Positions 25,664-34,298 of a DNA stretch of 38,964 nt are shown piece by piece. The notes beneath the pieces were generated by a model. That model was given only the letters and a program-made list of their open reading frames with translations. It did not search any database and was not told the DNA's origin. The DNA comes from an uncultured Clostridia bacterium (GTDB taxonomy: Bacteria > Bacillota > Clostridia > Oscillospirales > CAG-272). Within the stretch, counting starts at the first letter, position 1. Every line of letters starts with the position of its first letter. Made by a program: the position numbers and the translations under genes. The DNA lies in the NCBI GenBank assembly GCA_945929845.1, contig CAMEON010000002.1, positions 64,443 to 103,406 on the forward strand, given 5' to 3'.

Positions 25664-26944
25664 TCAAACGCTCTCCTTTCCGGCCTGCAGAGCCCGCCGG
25701 CCGATGTCGTGGCGATAGAATGCGCCGTCAAAGTGAATGGTGCTCACCCGCCCGTAGGCCAACTGCAAAGCCTCCGTCAGGGTGTCCGCCACGGCGGACA
25801 CGCCCAGCACCCGGCCTCCGGCACTGACAAGCTGTCCGTCACGCAGGGCGGTACCGGCGGAGAAGACATAGGGTGCTGTCTCTGCCGGAATGGTGATGGG
25901 AAAGCCCTTCTCGTAGTGGGAGGGGTATCCCTCTGACGCCATGATGACGCAGGCGGCGGCCTTTCCGGAGAAGGTGACCTCCACCTGATCCAGCCGCTCC
26001 TCCGTGACCGCCTGCATGACTGTCAAGAGGTCGCTCTCCAAAAGGGGCAACACCACCTGGGTCTCCGGGTCGCCGAAGCGGCAGTTGTACTCAATGACCC
26101 GGGGGCCCTTCGGGGTAAGCATCAGGCCGAAGTACAGACACCCCTTGAAGGGCCGCCCCTCGGCGTTCATAGCCCGGACGGTAGGCAGGAAGATCTCCTC
26201 CATGCACCGCTTGGCTATCGCCGGGGTGTAGTAGGGGTTGGGAGCCACGGTGCCCATGCCGCCGGTGTTCAGGCCGGTGTCGTTGTCCCCGGCCCGCTTG
26301 TGATCCATGGAGGACACCATGGGTTTTACGGTGTGCCCGTCGGTAAAGGCCAGCACCGATACCTCCGGGCCGGTCAGGAACTCCTCGATGACCACAGTGG
26401 AGCCGCTCTTGCCGAACTTGGCGTTGGCCATCATATCCACCACGGCCTGCCGGGCCTCCTCCCTGTCGTTGGCAATGATGACTCCCTTGCCCAGAGCCAG
26501 GCCGTCCGCCTTGACCACGATGGGACAGGGTGCCGTGTCCAGGTAGGCAAGGGCCTTGTCCATGTCGTCAAACACCTCATAAGCGGCGGTGGGAATACCG
26601 TACTTTTTCATGAGGTTCTTGGAAAACGCCTTGCTCCCTTCGATGATGGCGGCCTTTCTGTCCGGGCCGAAGCAGGGGATCCCCGCCGCCGTCAGGGCAT
26701 CCACCGCCCCCAGCACCAGGGGGTCGTCCGGGGTGACAATGGCGTAATCAATGGCCTGATCCACCGCAAAGCGCACCATGCCGTCTATGTCCTTGGCTCC
26801 GATGTCCACGCAGGTGGCATCCGCCGCTATCCCGCCATTGCCGGGGAGGGCAAAAATCTCTGTGACAGCGGGATTCTTCCGGATCGCCCGGATGACGGCA
26901 TGCTCCCGGCCGCCGCCGCCGACCACCATAATTCTCATTCCCAT
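25664..26944 (-). CDS. purD: Phosphoribosylamine-glycine ligase (GAR synthetase)
   Basis: The 426-residue ATP-grasp enzyme joins phosphoribosylamine and glycine, the second purine step. It opens with the N-domain MRIMVVGGGGREHA and contains CPIVVKADGLALGKGV (about 130-146), the ATP-grasp lid, GGMGTVAPNPYYTP, and the metal-binding IEYNCRFGDPETQ near 286-298. The start at 26944 is chosen because GGAGGT lies 6 nt upstream; earlier ATGs at 26962 and 26965 overlap the purH stop. Length is typical (about 420). Confidence 0.95.
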   Translation of the reverse strand: MGMRIMVVGGGGREHAVIRAIRKNPAVTEIFALPGNGGIAADATCVDIGAKDIDGMVRFAVDQAIDYAIVTPDDPLVLGAVDALTAAGIPCFGPDRKAAIIEGSKAFSKNLMKKYGIPTAAYEVFDDMDKALAYLDTAPCPIVVKADGLALGKGVIIANDREEARQAVVDMMANAKFGKSGSTVVIEEFLTGPEVSVLAFTDGHTVKPMVSSMDHKRAGDNDTGLNTGGMGTVAPNPYYTPAIAKRCMEEIFLPTVRAMNAEGRPFKGCLYFGLMLTPKGPRVIEYNCRFGDPETQVVLPLLESDLLTVMQAVTEERLDQVEVTFSGKAAACVIMASEGYPSHYEKGFPITIPAETAPYVFSAGTALRDGQLVSAGGRVLGVSAVADTLTEALQLAYGRVSTIHFDGAFYRHDIGRRALQAGKESV

Positions 26945-26961
26945 ATCCGCACCTCCGGCCA

Positions 26962-28146
26962 TCAATGGTGGAACAGTCTCATGCCGGTAAAGGCCATGGT
27001 CATACCGTATCTGTCGGCGCAGGCGATCACGGCATCGTCCCGGATGGAGCCGCCCGGCTCGGCGATGTACCGCACGCCGCTTCGCTTGGCCCGCTCAATG
27101 TTGTCGCTGAAGGGGAAGAAGGCATCCGAACCGAGGGACACGCCATCCACGCCGTCCAGGTATGCCCTCTGCTCCTCCCGGGTGAAGGGGGCAGGCTGTT
27201 CCGTGAAGTACTTCTGCCAGTTGCCGTCGGCACACACATCCTCCTCGTTCTGGTTGATGTAGCCGTCAATGACATTGTCCCGGTCGGGGCGACCCAGGTC
27301 AGGCCGGAAGGGCAGGTTCAGCACCTTGTCGTGCTGGCGGAGGAACCAGGTATCGGCCTTGCCCCCGGCCAGCCGGGTGCAGTGGATCCGGGACTGCTGT
27401 CCGGCCCCCACGCCGATAGCCTGTCCGTCCACGGCGTAGCACACCGAGTTGGACTGGGTGTACTTCAGGGTGATCAGAGCCACGATCAGATCCCGCACCG
27501 CCGCCTCCGGCAGCTCCTGACAGGCGGTCACACGGTTGTCCAGCAGTGCCGGACTGATCTCGAAGTTGTTTCTCCCCTGCTGGAAGGTCACGCCGAACAC
27601 CTGCTTGCGCTCCACGGGATCCGGCACATAGTCCGGGTCGATGGCTACGATGTTGTAGTTGCCCTTGCGCTTGGACTTGAGTATCTCCAGTGCCTCCGGC
27701 TGGTATCCGGGTGCGATGATGCCATCGGACACCTCCCGCTTGATCATTTTCGCCGTGGTCACATCGCACACATCCGAAAGAGCCACCCAGTCGCCGAAGG
27801 AGCACATCCGGTCGGTGCCCCTGGCACGGGCATAGGCACAGGCCAGGGGAGAGTCATCCAGGCCCTCGATGTCATCCACAAAACAGGCTCTCTTGAGCTT
27901 ATCGGACAGCGGGATGCCCACCGCCGCCGAGGTGGGACTGACATGCTTGAAGGAGGTGACGGCAGGCAGACCCAGGGCGGCCTTCAGCTCCTTGACCAAC
28001 TGCCAGGCGTTGAGGGCATCCAGAAAGTTGATATAGCCCGGACGGCCGCAGAGGATGGTGATGGGCAGGTCGGATCCGTCCTCCATGAAAATCTTTGCCG
28101 GTTTCTGATTGGGGTTGCACCCGTACTTCAATTCAAATTCCTTCAT
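26962..28146 (-). CDS. purH: AICAR transformylase, stand-alone (PurH without the IMP cyclohydrolase domain)
   Basis: The 394-residue protein contains only the formyltransferase half of bifunctional PurH: KYGCNPNQKPA at the start, the catalytic FKHVSPTSAAVG near 65-77, and the C-terminal SDAFFPFSDNIERAKRSGVRYIAEPGGSIRD. It transfers the formyl group of 10-formyl-THF to AICAR to give FAICAR. The N-terminal cyclohydrolase domain of usual PurH (about 200 residues) is absent, and ring closure is supplied by the PurO-like protein encoded 18 bp upstream. GAAGGAGAG precedes the ATG. Confidence 0.93.
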   Translation of the reverse strand: MKEFELKYGCNPNQKPAKIFMEDGSDLPITILCGRPGYINFLDALNAWQLVKELKAALGLPAVTSFKHVSPTSAAVGIPLSDKLKRACFVDDIEGLDDSPLACAYARARGTDRMCSFGDWVALSDVCDVTTAKMIKREVSDGIIAPGYQPEALEILKSKRKGNYNIVAIDPDYVPDPVERKQVFGVTFQQGRNNFEISPALLDNRVTACQELPEAAVRDLIVALITLKYTQSNSVCYAVDGQAIGVGAGQQSRIHCTRLAGGKADTWFLRQHDKVLNLPFRPDLGRPDRDNVIDGYINQNEEDVCADGNWQKYFTEQPAPFTREEQRAYLDGVDGVSLGSDAFFPFSDNIERAKRSGVRYIAEPGGSIRDDAVIACADRYGMTMAFTGMRLFHH

Positions 28147-28164
28147 TCTGTACTCTCCTTCAAA

Positions 28165-28884
28165 TCAATGATTCTTGTTGATCAGGCGGTTCCGGGCCAC
28201 CCCGGTGGCAAGGTCCACATAGCGGACATACAGGGAAATTTTATTGTCGGCATCCAAAGCCCCCCACAGCTCCTCCGTGAAGGCATCCATGTCGTCCGGA
28301 ATGGCCACCCGCTCCGGCTCCCCCTGGAAGGTGGGGATGGGGTTTCCGTCGCACACATAGGTGTGAATGAAATGTCCCAGGCCAGGCAGGGCGGCATAGG
28401 AGAAGGTGTATCGGTTGCAGGCCGTCCCCTCCGGGTCGGCACTCTTGAGGATGCTCATGTCATAGGTGAAGTCACCGCCCTCGAAGGTCAGCATACCGGA
28501 GATGCGGGGGGTGAAGTTGGGGCTATCCGGCTCAAAGGTCCGGGTGGCCAGGGCACCGGTGAAGCTGCTGCCCGCCTTCAGGGCGTTGTACACGGTATCG
28601 GTCTGGTCGCCGTTGGTGACGATCAACCGGTTCTCATAGGTGCGCAGGGCGGCGTAAATGATCAGGCTGGGATCCTGCACCTGGGAGGCATCGTAGGGCT
28701 CGGTGAACAGGGCACCGTCCCGCTCCACGAAGACCCGATTGCGGCTGTTGGCACTCCGGCCCATAATGAAGTATGCCACAGCGGCGTACCTTGCACTCTC
28801 ACTCTTACCGATGACAATGCCCCGGCCCACATAGCTGTTGCCCCTGACGGCATCCCCTATGGATCTGATCTGGTAAATATTCAT
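28165..28884 (-). CDS. purO: IMP cyclohydrolase, PurO-like (PF07826)
   Basis: The 239-residue protein begins MNIYQIRSIGDAVRGNSYVG and continues RGIVIGKSESARYAAVAYFI-MGRSANSRNRVF, the pattern of the PF07826 IMP cyclohydrolase family first known from archaeal PurO. It should close FAICAR to IMP, the final step of the pathway, directly after the stand-alone AICAR transformylase encoded next to it. The ATG at 28884 has AAAGGA 12 nt upstream. Upstream in-frame codons run back into purN and show no family similarity. The gene symbol is by analogy; bacterial members are often just called IMP cyclohydrolase. Confidence 0.88.
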   Translation of the reverse strand: MNIYQIRSIGDAVRGNSYVGRGIVIGKSESARYAAVAYFIMGRSANSRNRVFVERDGALFTEPYDASQVQDPSLIIYAALRTYENRLIVTNGDQTDTVYNALKAGSSFTGALATRTFEPDSPNFTPRISGMLTFEGGDFTYDMSILKSADPEGTACNRYTFSYAALPGLGHFIHTYVCDGNPIPTFQGEPERVAIPDDMDAFTEELWGALDADNKISLYVRYVDLATGVARNRLINKNH

Positions 28885-28922
28885 ACGGTTGATTCGTCCT
28901 TTCCTTACCTGATATATTTCTG

Positions 28923-29567
28923 TTACTGATGATTCTCTGACGCTGTGCCCTCTGCCACAAGCCGACTTGACACCTTCTCCACGGCGGCCGGAAGGATCTT
29001 CCACTCCGCCATGCGCATGACCCGCTTTTGCAGTGTTTCCGGGGTGTCGTTGTGGCGGACGGCCACCGCCTTCTGCATGATGATCTCCCCGCCGTCGGGA
29101 ATTTCGTTGACATAATGCACCGTCGCCCCGGTGATCCTGACCCCCCGGGCCATGGCGGCCTCGTGTACATGGATGCCGTAGTAGCCCTTGCCGCAGAAGG
29201 ACGGGATCAGGGATGGGTGGATATTGATGATCCGCTTGGGGTAGGCGGCAGTGAAATCCGCAGAGAGAATGGACATGAATCCGGCCAGCACGATCAGGTC
29301 AATATGATACTCGTCCAAAAGGCTCCTGATCTTCCCCTCAAAGGCTTCCGTAGAACCCAACTCCTTTTTCAACACCATGGCGGATTCAATGCCGGCGACT
29401 CTGGCTCGCTCCAGGGCATAGGCATCCTTGGTATTGGAAATGACCAGCCGGATGCGCCCACTGTGAAGTTCTCCCCGCTTCTGCGCATCGATCAGAGCCT
29501 GCAGGTTGGTTCCGCCGCCTGAGACCAGCACGGCGATGGAAGCGACCCTGGCTTCTTTCTGTTTCAT
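28923..29567 (-). CDS. purN: Phosphoribosylglycinamide formyltransferase (10-formyl-THF dependent)
   Basis: The 214-residue enzyme transfers formyl from 10-formyl-THF to GAR. It has the N-terminal phosphate-binding VLVSGGGTNLQALIDA, the catalytic Asn/His region RIINIHPSLIPSFCGKGYYG near 115-134, and an Asp in NEIPDGGEIIM near 156. Length is typical. AAAGGA lies 14 nt upstream of the ATG at 29567, a wide spacing. The choice of PurN over the formate-using PurT means this step depends on Fhs activity, encoded in the same operon. Confidence 0.94.
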   Translation of the reverse strand: MKQKEARVASIAVLVSGGGTNLQALIDAQKRGELHSGRIRLVISNTKDAYALERARVAGIESAMVLKKELGSTEAFEGKIRSLLDEYHIDLIVLAGFMSILSADFTAAYPKRIINIHPSLIPSFCGKGYYGIHVHEAAMARGVRITGATVHYVNEIPDGGEIIMQKAVAVRHNDTPETLQKRVMRMAEWKILPAAVEKVSSRLVAEGTASENHQ

Positions 29568-29633
29568 ACTGTGTAAAACCGTCCTTTCTACTCTTCTCTT
29601 TCTTGCTGTATGTGACCGTCCCCGGTCTCTGCC

Positions 29634-30266
29634 TCATGTTCTATCCCGCCCCAGCATGGCGAGCAGGGGGAGCAGGACGCCGCCCACCCCGTTGCCCACC
29701 ACCACAAGAACCAGGTACAGGAGCGAGCGTCCTGTCAGGTTCCCTGCGGCGGCGAAGTAGAACATATCGGCGATGGAATGCTCAAAGCCGGCCAGAATGA
29801 ACACCGGGATGCAGAACAGAATGCCCACAAGCTGTTTCTTGTCCCGGTAGATGCTGACCGCCAGATACATGAGAATACCGCACATCACCGCCCGCACCAG
29901 CGTGCCGGGCAGGGTCTGGGTCAGCTTGGCGGCGCAGACCGCCTCAGCCCCGGCTCCTATGGCCGGGATGGCGTACCGCAGGCAGAGGCCAAAGAGGAAC
30001 ACCGCCAGCGTGTTGCCCAGCAGGGCCAGGAGCAGTTCCGCCACCGCCTCCCGGTCGTGTTTCTCCGGCAGGAAGCCCACCTTTCCGGTGAAGAGGGCAT
30101 ACCCCTTGATGCAGATGCACAAGAGAGCTACCGAAAAGAGGACAGCCCCCGCCACATACCCGATCCCCTGGATCTCCCGACAGGACAGGAACACACAGCC
30201 GCCGATGGAGATGAGGATCCCGGCCATGAAGCCGCTGACGGTGCGCCGCAGTACCCGCCTCAGCAT
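29634..30266 (-). CDS. Formate/nitrite transporter (FNT) family channel
   Basis: The 210-residue membrane protein has six hydrophobic segments and FNT landmarks: [16 protein letters not shown] near 13-28, [11 protein letters not shown] near 56-66, [12 protein letters not shown] near 83-94, and the central [12 protein letters not shown] near 160-171, containing the conserved pore histidine. FNT channels pass formate, nitrite, hydrosulfide or lactate. It is somewhat shorter than FocA (about 285). Its ATG lies inside the purM stop region (7-nt overlap), so translation is coupled. Being in the same operon as fhs, purN and purH, formate is the most likely substrate; this is inference from context. 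Confidence 0.85.
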   Translation of the reverse strand: MLRRVLRRTVSGFMAGILISIGGCVFLSCREIQGIGYVAGAVLFSVALLCICIKGYALFTGKVGFLPEKHDREAVAELLLALLGNTLAVFLFGLCLRYAIPAIGAGAEAVCAAKLTQTLPGTLVRAVMCGILMYLAVSIYRDKKQLVGILFCIPVFILAGFEHSIADMFYFAAAGNLTGRSLLYLVLVVVGNGVGGVLLPLLAMLGRDRT

Positions 30267-31309
30267 ATGGTGATCTTCTCCTCGGATTCCACAATGTCTC
30301 CGATGATGTAGGCATCCTCACCCTGCGCATGCAGGATGTCCAGTGCCTTCTGTGCATCCTCGGCGGCCACAACGATGCTCATGCCGACACCCATGTTGAA
30401 GGTGTTGAACATATCCCGCTCGGAGATCTGTCCCACCTTGGCGATCAGGTCAAAGATGGGCAGTACCCGCACGGACGCCCGGCGCACCCGGGCACCCAGA
30501 CCGTCCGGGATGCTCCGGGGGATGTTCTCATAGAATCCGCCGCCGGTAATGTGGGAAATGCCCTTGACCTGCACCTCGTCAAGGAGAGCCAGCACCGGCT
30601 TCACATAGATGCGGGTGGGGGTCAGCAGTGTCTCCCCCAGGGAACGGCCGCCCAGGGCGGCCACCGGGGCCTTCAGGTCGGCGTGTTCCACATCAAAGAC
30701 CTTGCGCACCAAGGAGAACCCGTTGGAGTGGACACCGGAGGAGGGCAGGGCCAGGATCACATCTCCCGGCTGCATGGTCTTGTTGTCAATGATCCGGGAC
30801 TTGTCTACCACGCCGGTGGAGTACCCGGCCAGGTCATACTCATCCACCGGGTAGAAGCCCGGCATCTCGGCGGTCTCCCCGCCGATGAGTGCCGTCCCGG
30901 CCATGACGCACCCGTCGCACACGCCCTTGACGATGTCGGCGATCCGCTCCGGGATGTTCTTGCCGCAGGCGATATAATCCAGGAAGAACAGCGGCTTGGC
31001 ACCACAGCAGATGATGTCGTTGACGCACATGGCCACGCAGTCAATGCCCACGGTGTCATGCTTGTCCATGAGGAAGGCCAGCTTGAGCTTGGTGCCCACG
31101 CCGTCGGTGCCGCTGACCAGCACCGGGCGGGTGATACCGGTCAGGTCCAGCTCAAAGAGGCCGCCAAAGCCCCCCACATCCGAGCAAGCCCCCCGGGAGC
31201 CTGCCACGGTCCTTGCAATGTGCTGTTTCATCAGCTCTACAGCCCGGTACCCGGCGGTGATGTCCACCCCGGCGGCGGCGTAGCTGTCAGATCTTGATTG
31301 CGTATTCAT
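30260..31309 (-). CDS. purM: Phosphoribosylformylglycinamidine cyclo-ligase (AIR synthetase)
   Basis: The 349-residue enzyme closes FGAM to AIR with ATP. Signatures include [18 protein letters not shown] at the start, [14 protein letters not shown] near 66-79, [21 protein letters not shown] near 94-114, [16 protein letters not shown] near 138-153, and THITGGG-type [13 protein letters not shown] near 250. Length is standard. AAAGGAG lies 9-10 nt before the ATG. It follows purF by 34 bp, and its end overlaps the FNT gene. Confidence 0.96.
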   Translation of the reverse strand: MNTQSRSDSYAAAGVDITAGYRAVELMKQHIARTVAGSRGACSDVGGFGGLFELDLTGITRPVLVSGTDGVGTKLKLAFLMDKHDTVGIDCVAMCVNDIICCGAKPLFFLDYIACGKNIPERIADIVKGVCDGCVMAGTALIGGETAEMPGFYPVDEYDLAGYSTGVVDKSRIIDNKTMQPGDVILALPSSGVHSNGFSLVRKVFDVEHADLKAPVAALGGRSLGETLLTPTRIYVKPVLALLDEVQVKGISHITGGGFYENIPRSIPDGLGARVRRASVRVLPIFDLIAKVGQISERDMFNTFNMGVGMSIVVAAEDAQKALDILHAQGEDAYIIGDIVESEEKITIC

Positions 31310-31343
31310 ATGCGTTTTCTCCTTTACGGTTGTATTGATCGGT

Positions 31344-32765
31344 TTATCCTTTGCCGTTCCAGCAGTAGGTACACAGCTTGCAGGGCGGGAGGCCGATGGC
31401 CTTCACGATGCCGTCCAGGGACTGGAACTCCAGGGAGGCAAAGTGGAACTTCTCGCAGATGGCGGCTCGGAGCTTCTTGCCCCGCTCGGTCTCGCCATCG
31501 CTGTACTCGTCCAGATGGGCCAGTCCCTCCTCCCCCTCCAGCTCCACGATGGTGCGGCGAGTGATCAGCTCCATGTCCCCGGTAGAGCGGGAAAAATTCA
31601 GGTACTTGCACCCGTACATGATGGGCGGGCAGGCCGACCGCATATGCACCTCGGTGGCCCCGTTGGCGTAGAGGAACTCCACGGTCTCCCGCAGCTGGGT
31701 GCCCCGGACGATGGAGTCATCCACGAACATCAGCCGCTTCCCCTCGATCAGCTCCCGGACGGGGATCTGCTTCATCTTGGCGATGCGGTTGCGCTCGCTC
31801 TGCTCCACCGGCATGAAACTGCGGTACCAGGTGGGGGTGTACTTGATGTAGGGGCGGCCAAAGGGGATCCGGCTCCGATTGGCATACCCGATGGCATGGG
31901 GTGTGCCTGAATCCGGCACGCCGCTGACATAGTCCAGCTCCGGGAGCTGTCCGGTAGCGGCGTCGTAGTCCGCCATGATCTCCCCGTTGCGGTACCGCAT
32001 GGCCTCCACATTCACGCCCTCATAGGTGGAGGTGGGGTACCCGTAGTAGGACCAGAGGAAGGCGCAGATGTGCATCTCCTCCCCCGGCGGGCAAAGCTGT
32101 TCCACCCCCTCGGCACTCAGGCGGACGATCTCCCCGGGGCCGAGCTCCCGCTGTGGGATGTAGCCCAGCTTCTGATAGGCGAAGGACTCAAAGGACACGC
32201 AGTACCCATCCTCCCCCCGGCCGATCTGTACCGGCAAACGCCCCAGTCTGTCCCGGGCGGCGATGATGGTGCCGTCCTGACACAGGATCAGAATGTTGGC
32301 GGTGCCCTCGATGACCGACTGGGCGAAGCGGATCCCTTCGGCGAAGGTGGGCTTCTGGTCGATCATGGCGGCTACCAGCTCATTGGCGTTGACCTTCCCG
32401 CCGGTCATGGCATCGAAATGTCCGCCGGAGGAGAGGTACTGGCTGATCAGCGCCTCGGCATTGTTGACAACGCCCACGGTGCAGATGGCGTAAGTGCCCA
32501 AGCGGGAGCGCACCAGCAGGGGCTGGGGGTCGCTGTCGCTGATACAGCCAATGGCCGACCGCCCCCGCATCTCCTCAAAAATATGCTCGAATTTGGTGCG
32601 AAAGGGTGCGTTCTCAATGTTGTGAATCTTGCGCTGGAGGCCGATCTCATCGTCAAAGGCGGCCATGCCGCCCCGGCTGGTTCCCAGGTGCGAGTGATAG
32701 TCCGTGCCGAAGAAGACATCCTTCAGACAGTCCTGCCTTGCGGCGATACCAAAAAATCCACCCAT
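31344..32765 (-). CDS. purF: Amidophosphoribosyltransferase lacking the N-terminal Cys nucleophile
   Basis: The 473-residue protein catalyses or descends from the first purine step, PRPP to phosphoribosylamine. The PRPP-binding loop [10 protein letters not shown] (348-357) is intact. The cysteines that hold the 4Fe-4S cluster in the Bacillus-type enzyme appear present: Cys234 ([10 protein letters not shown]), Cys386 (YGCKYLNFS), and Cys462/Cys465/Cys468 (CKLCTYC). However, the protein starts [13 protein letters not shown] where glutamine-using PurF has MCGI(F/V)G, so the residue after Met is Gly, not the catalytic Cys. The glutaminase domain otherwise seems complete. It may use ammonia, or a partner glutaminase. 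AAGGA lies 8-9 nt before the ATG. Confidence 0.9.
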   Translation of the reverse strand: MGGFFGIAARQDCLKDVFFGTDYHSHLGTSRGGMAAFDDEIGLQRKIHNIENAPFRTKFEHIFEEMRGRSAIGCISDSDPQPLLVRSRLGTYAICTVGVVNNAEALISQYLSSGGHFDAMTGGKVNANELVAAMIDQKPTFAEGIRFAQSVIEGTANILILCQDGTIIAARDRLGRLPVQIGRGEDGYCVSFESFAYQKLGYIPQRELGPGEIVRLSAEGVEQLCPPGEEMHICAFLWSYYGYPTSTYEGVNVEAMRYRNGEIMADYDAATGQLPELDYVSGVPDSGTPHAIGYANRSRIPFGRPYIKYTPTWYRSFMPVEQSERNRIAKMKQIPVRELIEGKRLMFVDDSIVRGTQLRETVEFLYANGATEVHMRSACPPIMYGCKYLNFSRSTGDMELITRRTIVELEGEEGLAHLDEYSDGETERGKKLRAAICEKFHFASLEFQSLDGIVKAIGLPPCKLCTYCWNGKG

Positions 32766-32817
32766 GTGTGTGTTCCTTTCTTTGCGCGCAGAATAAACTC
32801 TCCCTGCCCGGGACGGA

Positions 32818-33318
32818 TCAATGATTCAACTGCAACTGCTCTGCCAGGGCCGCATCCTTGGCCAGCACGGCGGCGGCATCCCGGCGTCGCTTCTCGTCCA
32901 GTGCCCGAGCCAGCTCCGGCTCTCCCAGAGCCAGGATCTGTACAGACAACAGGGCGGCATTGGCGGCTCCGTCAATGGCCACCGTAGCCACAGGAATGCC
33001 CGAGGGCATCTGTACGGTGGAAAGGAGTGCGTCAATGCCGTCCAGTGCGGCAGATTTACAAGGGACGCCAATAACGGGAAGGGTGGTGCGGGCGGCCAAT
33101 GCGCCGGCCAGGTGCGCCGCCATGCCTGCGGCGGCGATCAGTACACCAAAGCCCTTCTCCCGGGCTGTGGCGGCAAATCCGGCGGCCTCGTCCGGTGTCC
33201 GGTGGGCGGAAAACACATGAACCTCAAAGGGAACGCCGAAGGATGTCAGCACATCCACAGCCTTCTTCACCACCGGCAGGTCGCTGTCGCTTCCCATAAC
33301 AATTCCGACTTTCTTCAT
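32818..33318 (-). CDS. purE: N5-carboxyaminoimidazole ribonucleotide mutase, class I PurE
   Basis: The 166-residue protein opens with [20 protein letters not shown] and includes [14 protein letters not shown] and [15 protein letters not shown], the substrate-binding loops of class I PurE, which moves the carboxyl from N5-CAIR to CAIR. The later [32 protein letters not shown] is also typical. Class I PurE normally needs PurK, which is not seen in this window. The start at 33318 has AGGAGG 10 nt upstream; the extra upstream frame to 33405 lies in the leader. First gene of the operon, behind the ZTP riboswitch. Confidence 0.95.
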   Translation of the reverse strand: MKKVGIVMGSDSDLPVVKKAVDVLTSFGVPFEVHVFSAHRTPDEAAGFAATAREKGFGVLIAAAGMAAHLAGALAARTTLPVIGVPCKSAALDGIDALLSTVQMPSGIPVATVAIDGAANAALLSVQILALGEPELARALDEKRRRDAAAVLAKDAALAEQLQLNH

Positions 33319-33392
33319 CTCTATCCAACCTCCTCGTGTCATGCAGACACGGCTGCAGAGCCTGTATATCCGATCCGCCATATGCCAAAGAG

Positions 33393-33431
33393 CAAAAAGG
33401 CGCACCTACCCCTCAAAAGGTATGTGTGCCC
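33393..33431 (-). terminator. Riboswitch-controlled intrinsic terminator before purE
   Basis: In the transcript GGGCACACATACC (33431-33419) pairs with GGTAGGTGCGCC (33410-33399), about 10 of 12 positions, followed by UUUUUG. The 5' side includes the GGGCA end of the riboswitch CUGGGCA segment, so ligand-bound aptamer and terminator are mutually exclusive. This predicts that ligand switches purine genes on. Confidence 0.85.
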
Positions 33432-33520
33432 AGACGGTCGGCCCCTGCGGGGCCACGCCCCGCCCGCATCCTGTTCCCCTGTGGTATCCCACATTTTCCG
33501 TCAGTCGCAGAACGCGGTAT
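33427..33520 (-). promoter_or_regulatory. ZTP riboswitch aptamer (pfl motif) of the purE operon
   Basis: The minus-strand leader contains the conserved pfl pieces in order: GCGACUGACGG (33509-33499 region), then GUGGGAUACCACAGGGGAAC, a GC-rich variable hairpin (GCGGGGC...), and GGCCGACCGUCUGGGCA ending at 33427. The pairing GACGG (33502-33498) with CCGUC (33437-33433) is a compensated version of the commoner GGCGG/CCGCC. This class binds ZTP/ZMP, which accumulate when 10-formyl-THF is short, and activates purine and folate genes. It is followed at once by an overlapping terminator. Confidence 0.9.
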
Positions 33521-33574
33521 TTGATTGTGGATCGGGCAGGAGGACACAGGCCGCATCCCGCATTGCCTGCTCCT

Positions 33575-33603
33575 ATTCTACCATAAACCCCCCGTTTTGT
33601 CAA
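33575..33603 (-). promoter_or_regulatory. Sigma-A promoter of the purine operon
   Basis: On the minus strand TTGACA (33603-33598), 17 bp, TAGAAT (33580-33575). The predicted start near 33568 gives a leader of about 250 nt that contains the ZTP riboswitch. Confidence 0.88.
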
Positions 33604-33711
33604 GGGAGGCGGCAAACCCACCATTCACAAAAAACGCCGTCTTTTTCGGCTTTTTCCGCACGCTTTTGCCAAAAGGGGAAATTATTTCTTCTTTCCCTCT
33701 TGACAAAACGG
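33592..33711. repeat. 13-bp inverted repeat spanning the -35 boxes of divergent promoters
   Basis: CCGTTTTGTCAAG (33592-33604) is the exact reverse complement of CTTGACAAAACGG (33699-33711), so both divergent promoters share the same -35 plus spacer start. A second pair, AAACGCCGT (33632-33640) and ACGGCGTTT (33708-33716), overlaps the rightward spacer. The sites are candidates for a shared or GntR operator. Confidence 0.75.
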
Positions 33712-33728
33712 CGTTTCTGTTGTATTAT
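33700..33728 (+). promoter_or_regulatory. Sigma-A promoter of the GntR-ABC operon
   Basis: TTGACA (33700-33705), 17 bp, TATTAT (33723-33728), 83 bp before the GntR start codon. The spacer carries ACGGCGTTT, half of an inverted repeat that may be bound by the regulator. Confidence 0.88.
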
Positions 33729-33811
33729 TTAATTAGTGCAATCACACAAAGGCGCATCGGTTCACTTTTACCTGTGCGTCAACCAGACAGAGAAAGGAGG
33801 GGTTCGGATAT

Positions 33812-34207
33812 ATGGCGTGGCAATTCGGCGGTCGGTCGCCGGTCTACAAGCAGATCGTCAGCCGCATCCGGGCGGACATCCTCAACGGGAAGTACAAGCC
33901 GGATGAGCAGGTTCCCCCGGTGCGTCAGTTGGCCATGGAGGCCGGTGTCAATCCCAACACTATGCAAAAGGCACTTGCCGACCTGGAATCGGAACACCTT
34001 TTCGTCACCCGGGGTACCGTGGGGCGGTTTGTCACATCGGACAAGGGCGCCCTGGATGCGGCCCGGGAAACCATGCGAAAGGAGGCGGTGGAGAAGATCC
34101 TGGAGGATGCCGCAGCTCTGGGCATCAGCCGGGAGGAGTTGATCCTGTATCTGACCCGTACCGACCGGGACGGTCGGCAAGAAGGCGGGAATGGAGATGG
34201 ACTGTGA
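33812..34207 (+). CDS. GntR-family transcriptional regulator, YtrA type
   Basis: The 131-residue protein has a GntR winged-helix domain: SPVYKQIVSRIRADILNGKY at 9-28, then the HTH with PPVRQLAMEAGVNPNTMQKAL near 40-60 and the wing LFVTRGTVGRFVT. Only about 50 residues follow, a short dimerisation tail as in YtrA regulators, which control the adjacent ABC transporter genes. GAAAGGAGG lies upstream of the ATG. It starts an operon with an ABC ATPase, a permease and a membrane protein, and probably represses its own promoter at 33700. Confidence 0.92.
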   Translation: MAWQFGGRSPVYKQIVSRIRADILNGKYKPDEQVPPVRQLAMEAGVNPNTMQKALADLESEHLFVTRGTVGRFVTSDKGALDAARETMRKEAVEKILEDAAALGISREELILYLTRTDRDGRQEGGNGDGL

Positions 34208-34298
34208 GTGTCACCGGCCTTCCCCGCATGCTGATTTACCTGTTATTTCCCCACCTGAAAACACCACTGTCACTACACACTGAAAGGAGTGGTCACAC

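Noticed and set aside
33319-33570. Purine (guanine/adenine) riboswitch or PurR box in the purE leader
   Set aside because: The purine aptamer core and CGAACATT-type boxes are absent; the conserved pieces match the ZTP class instead.
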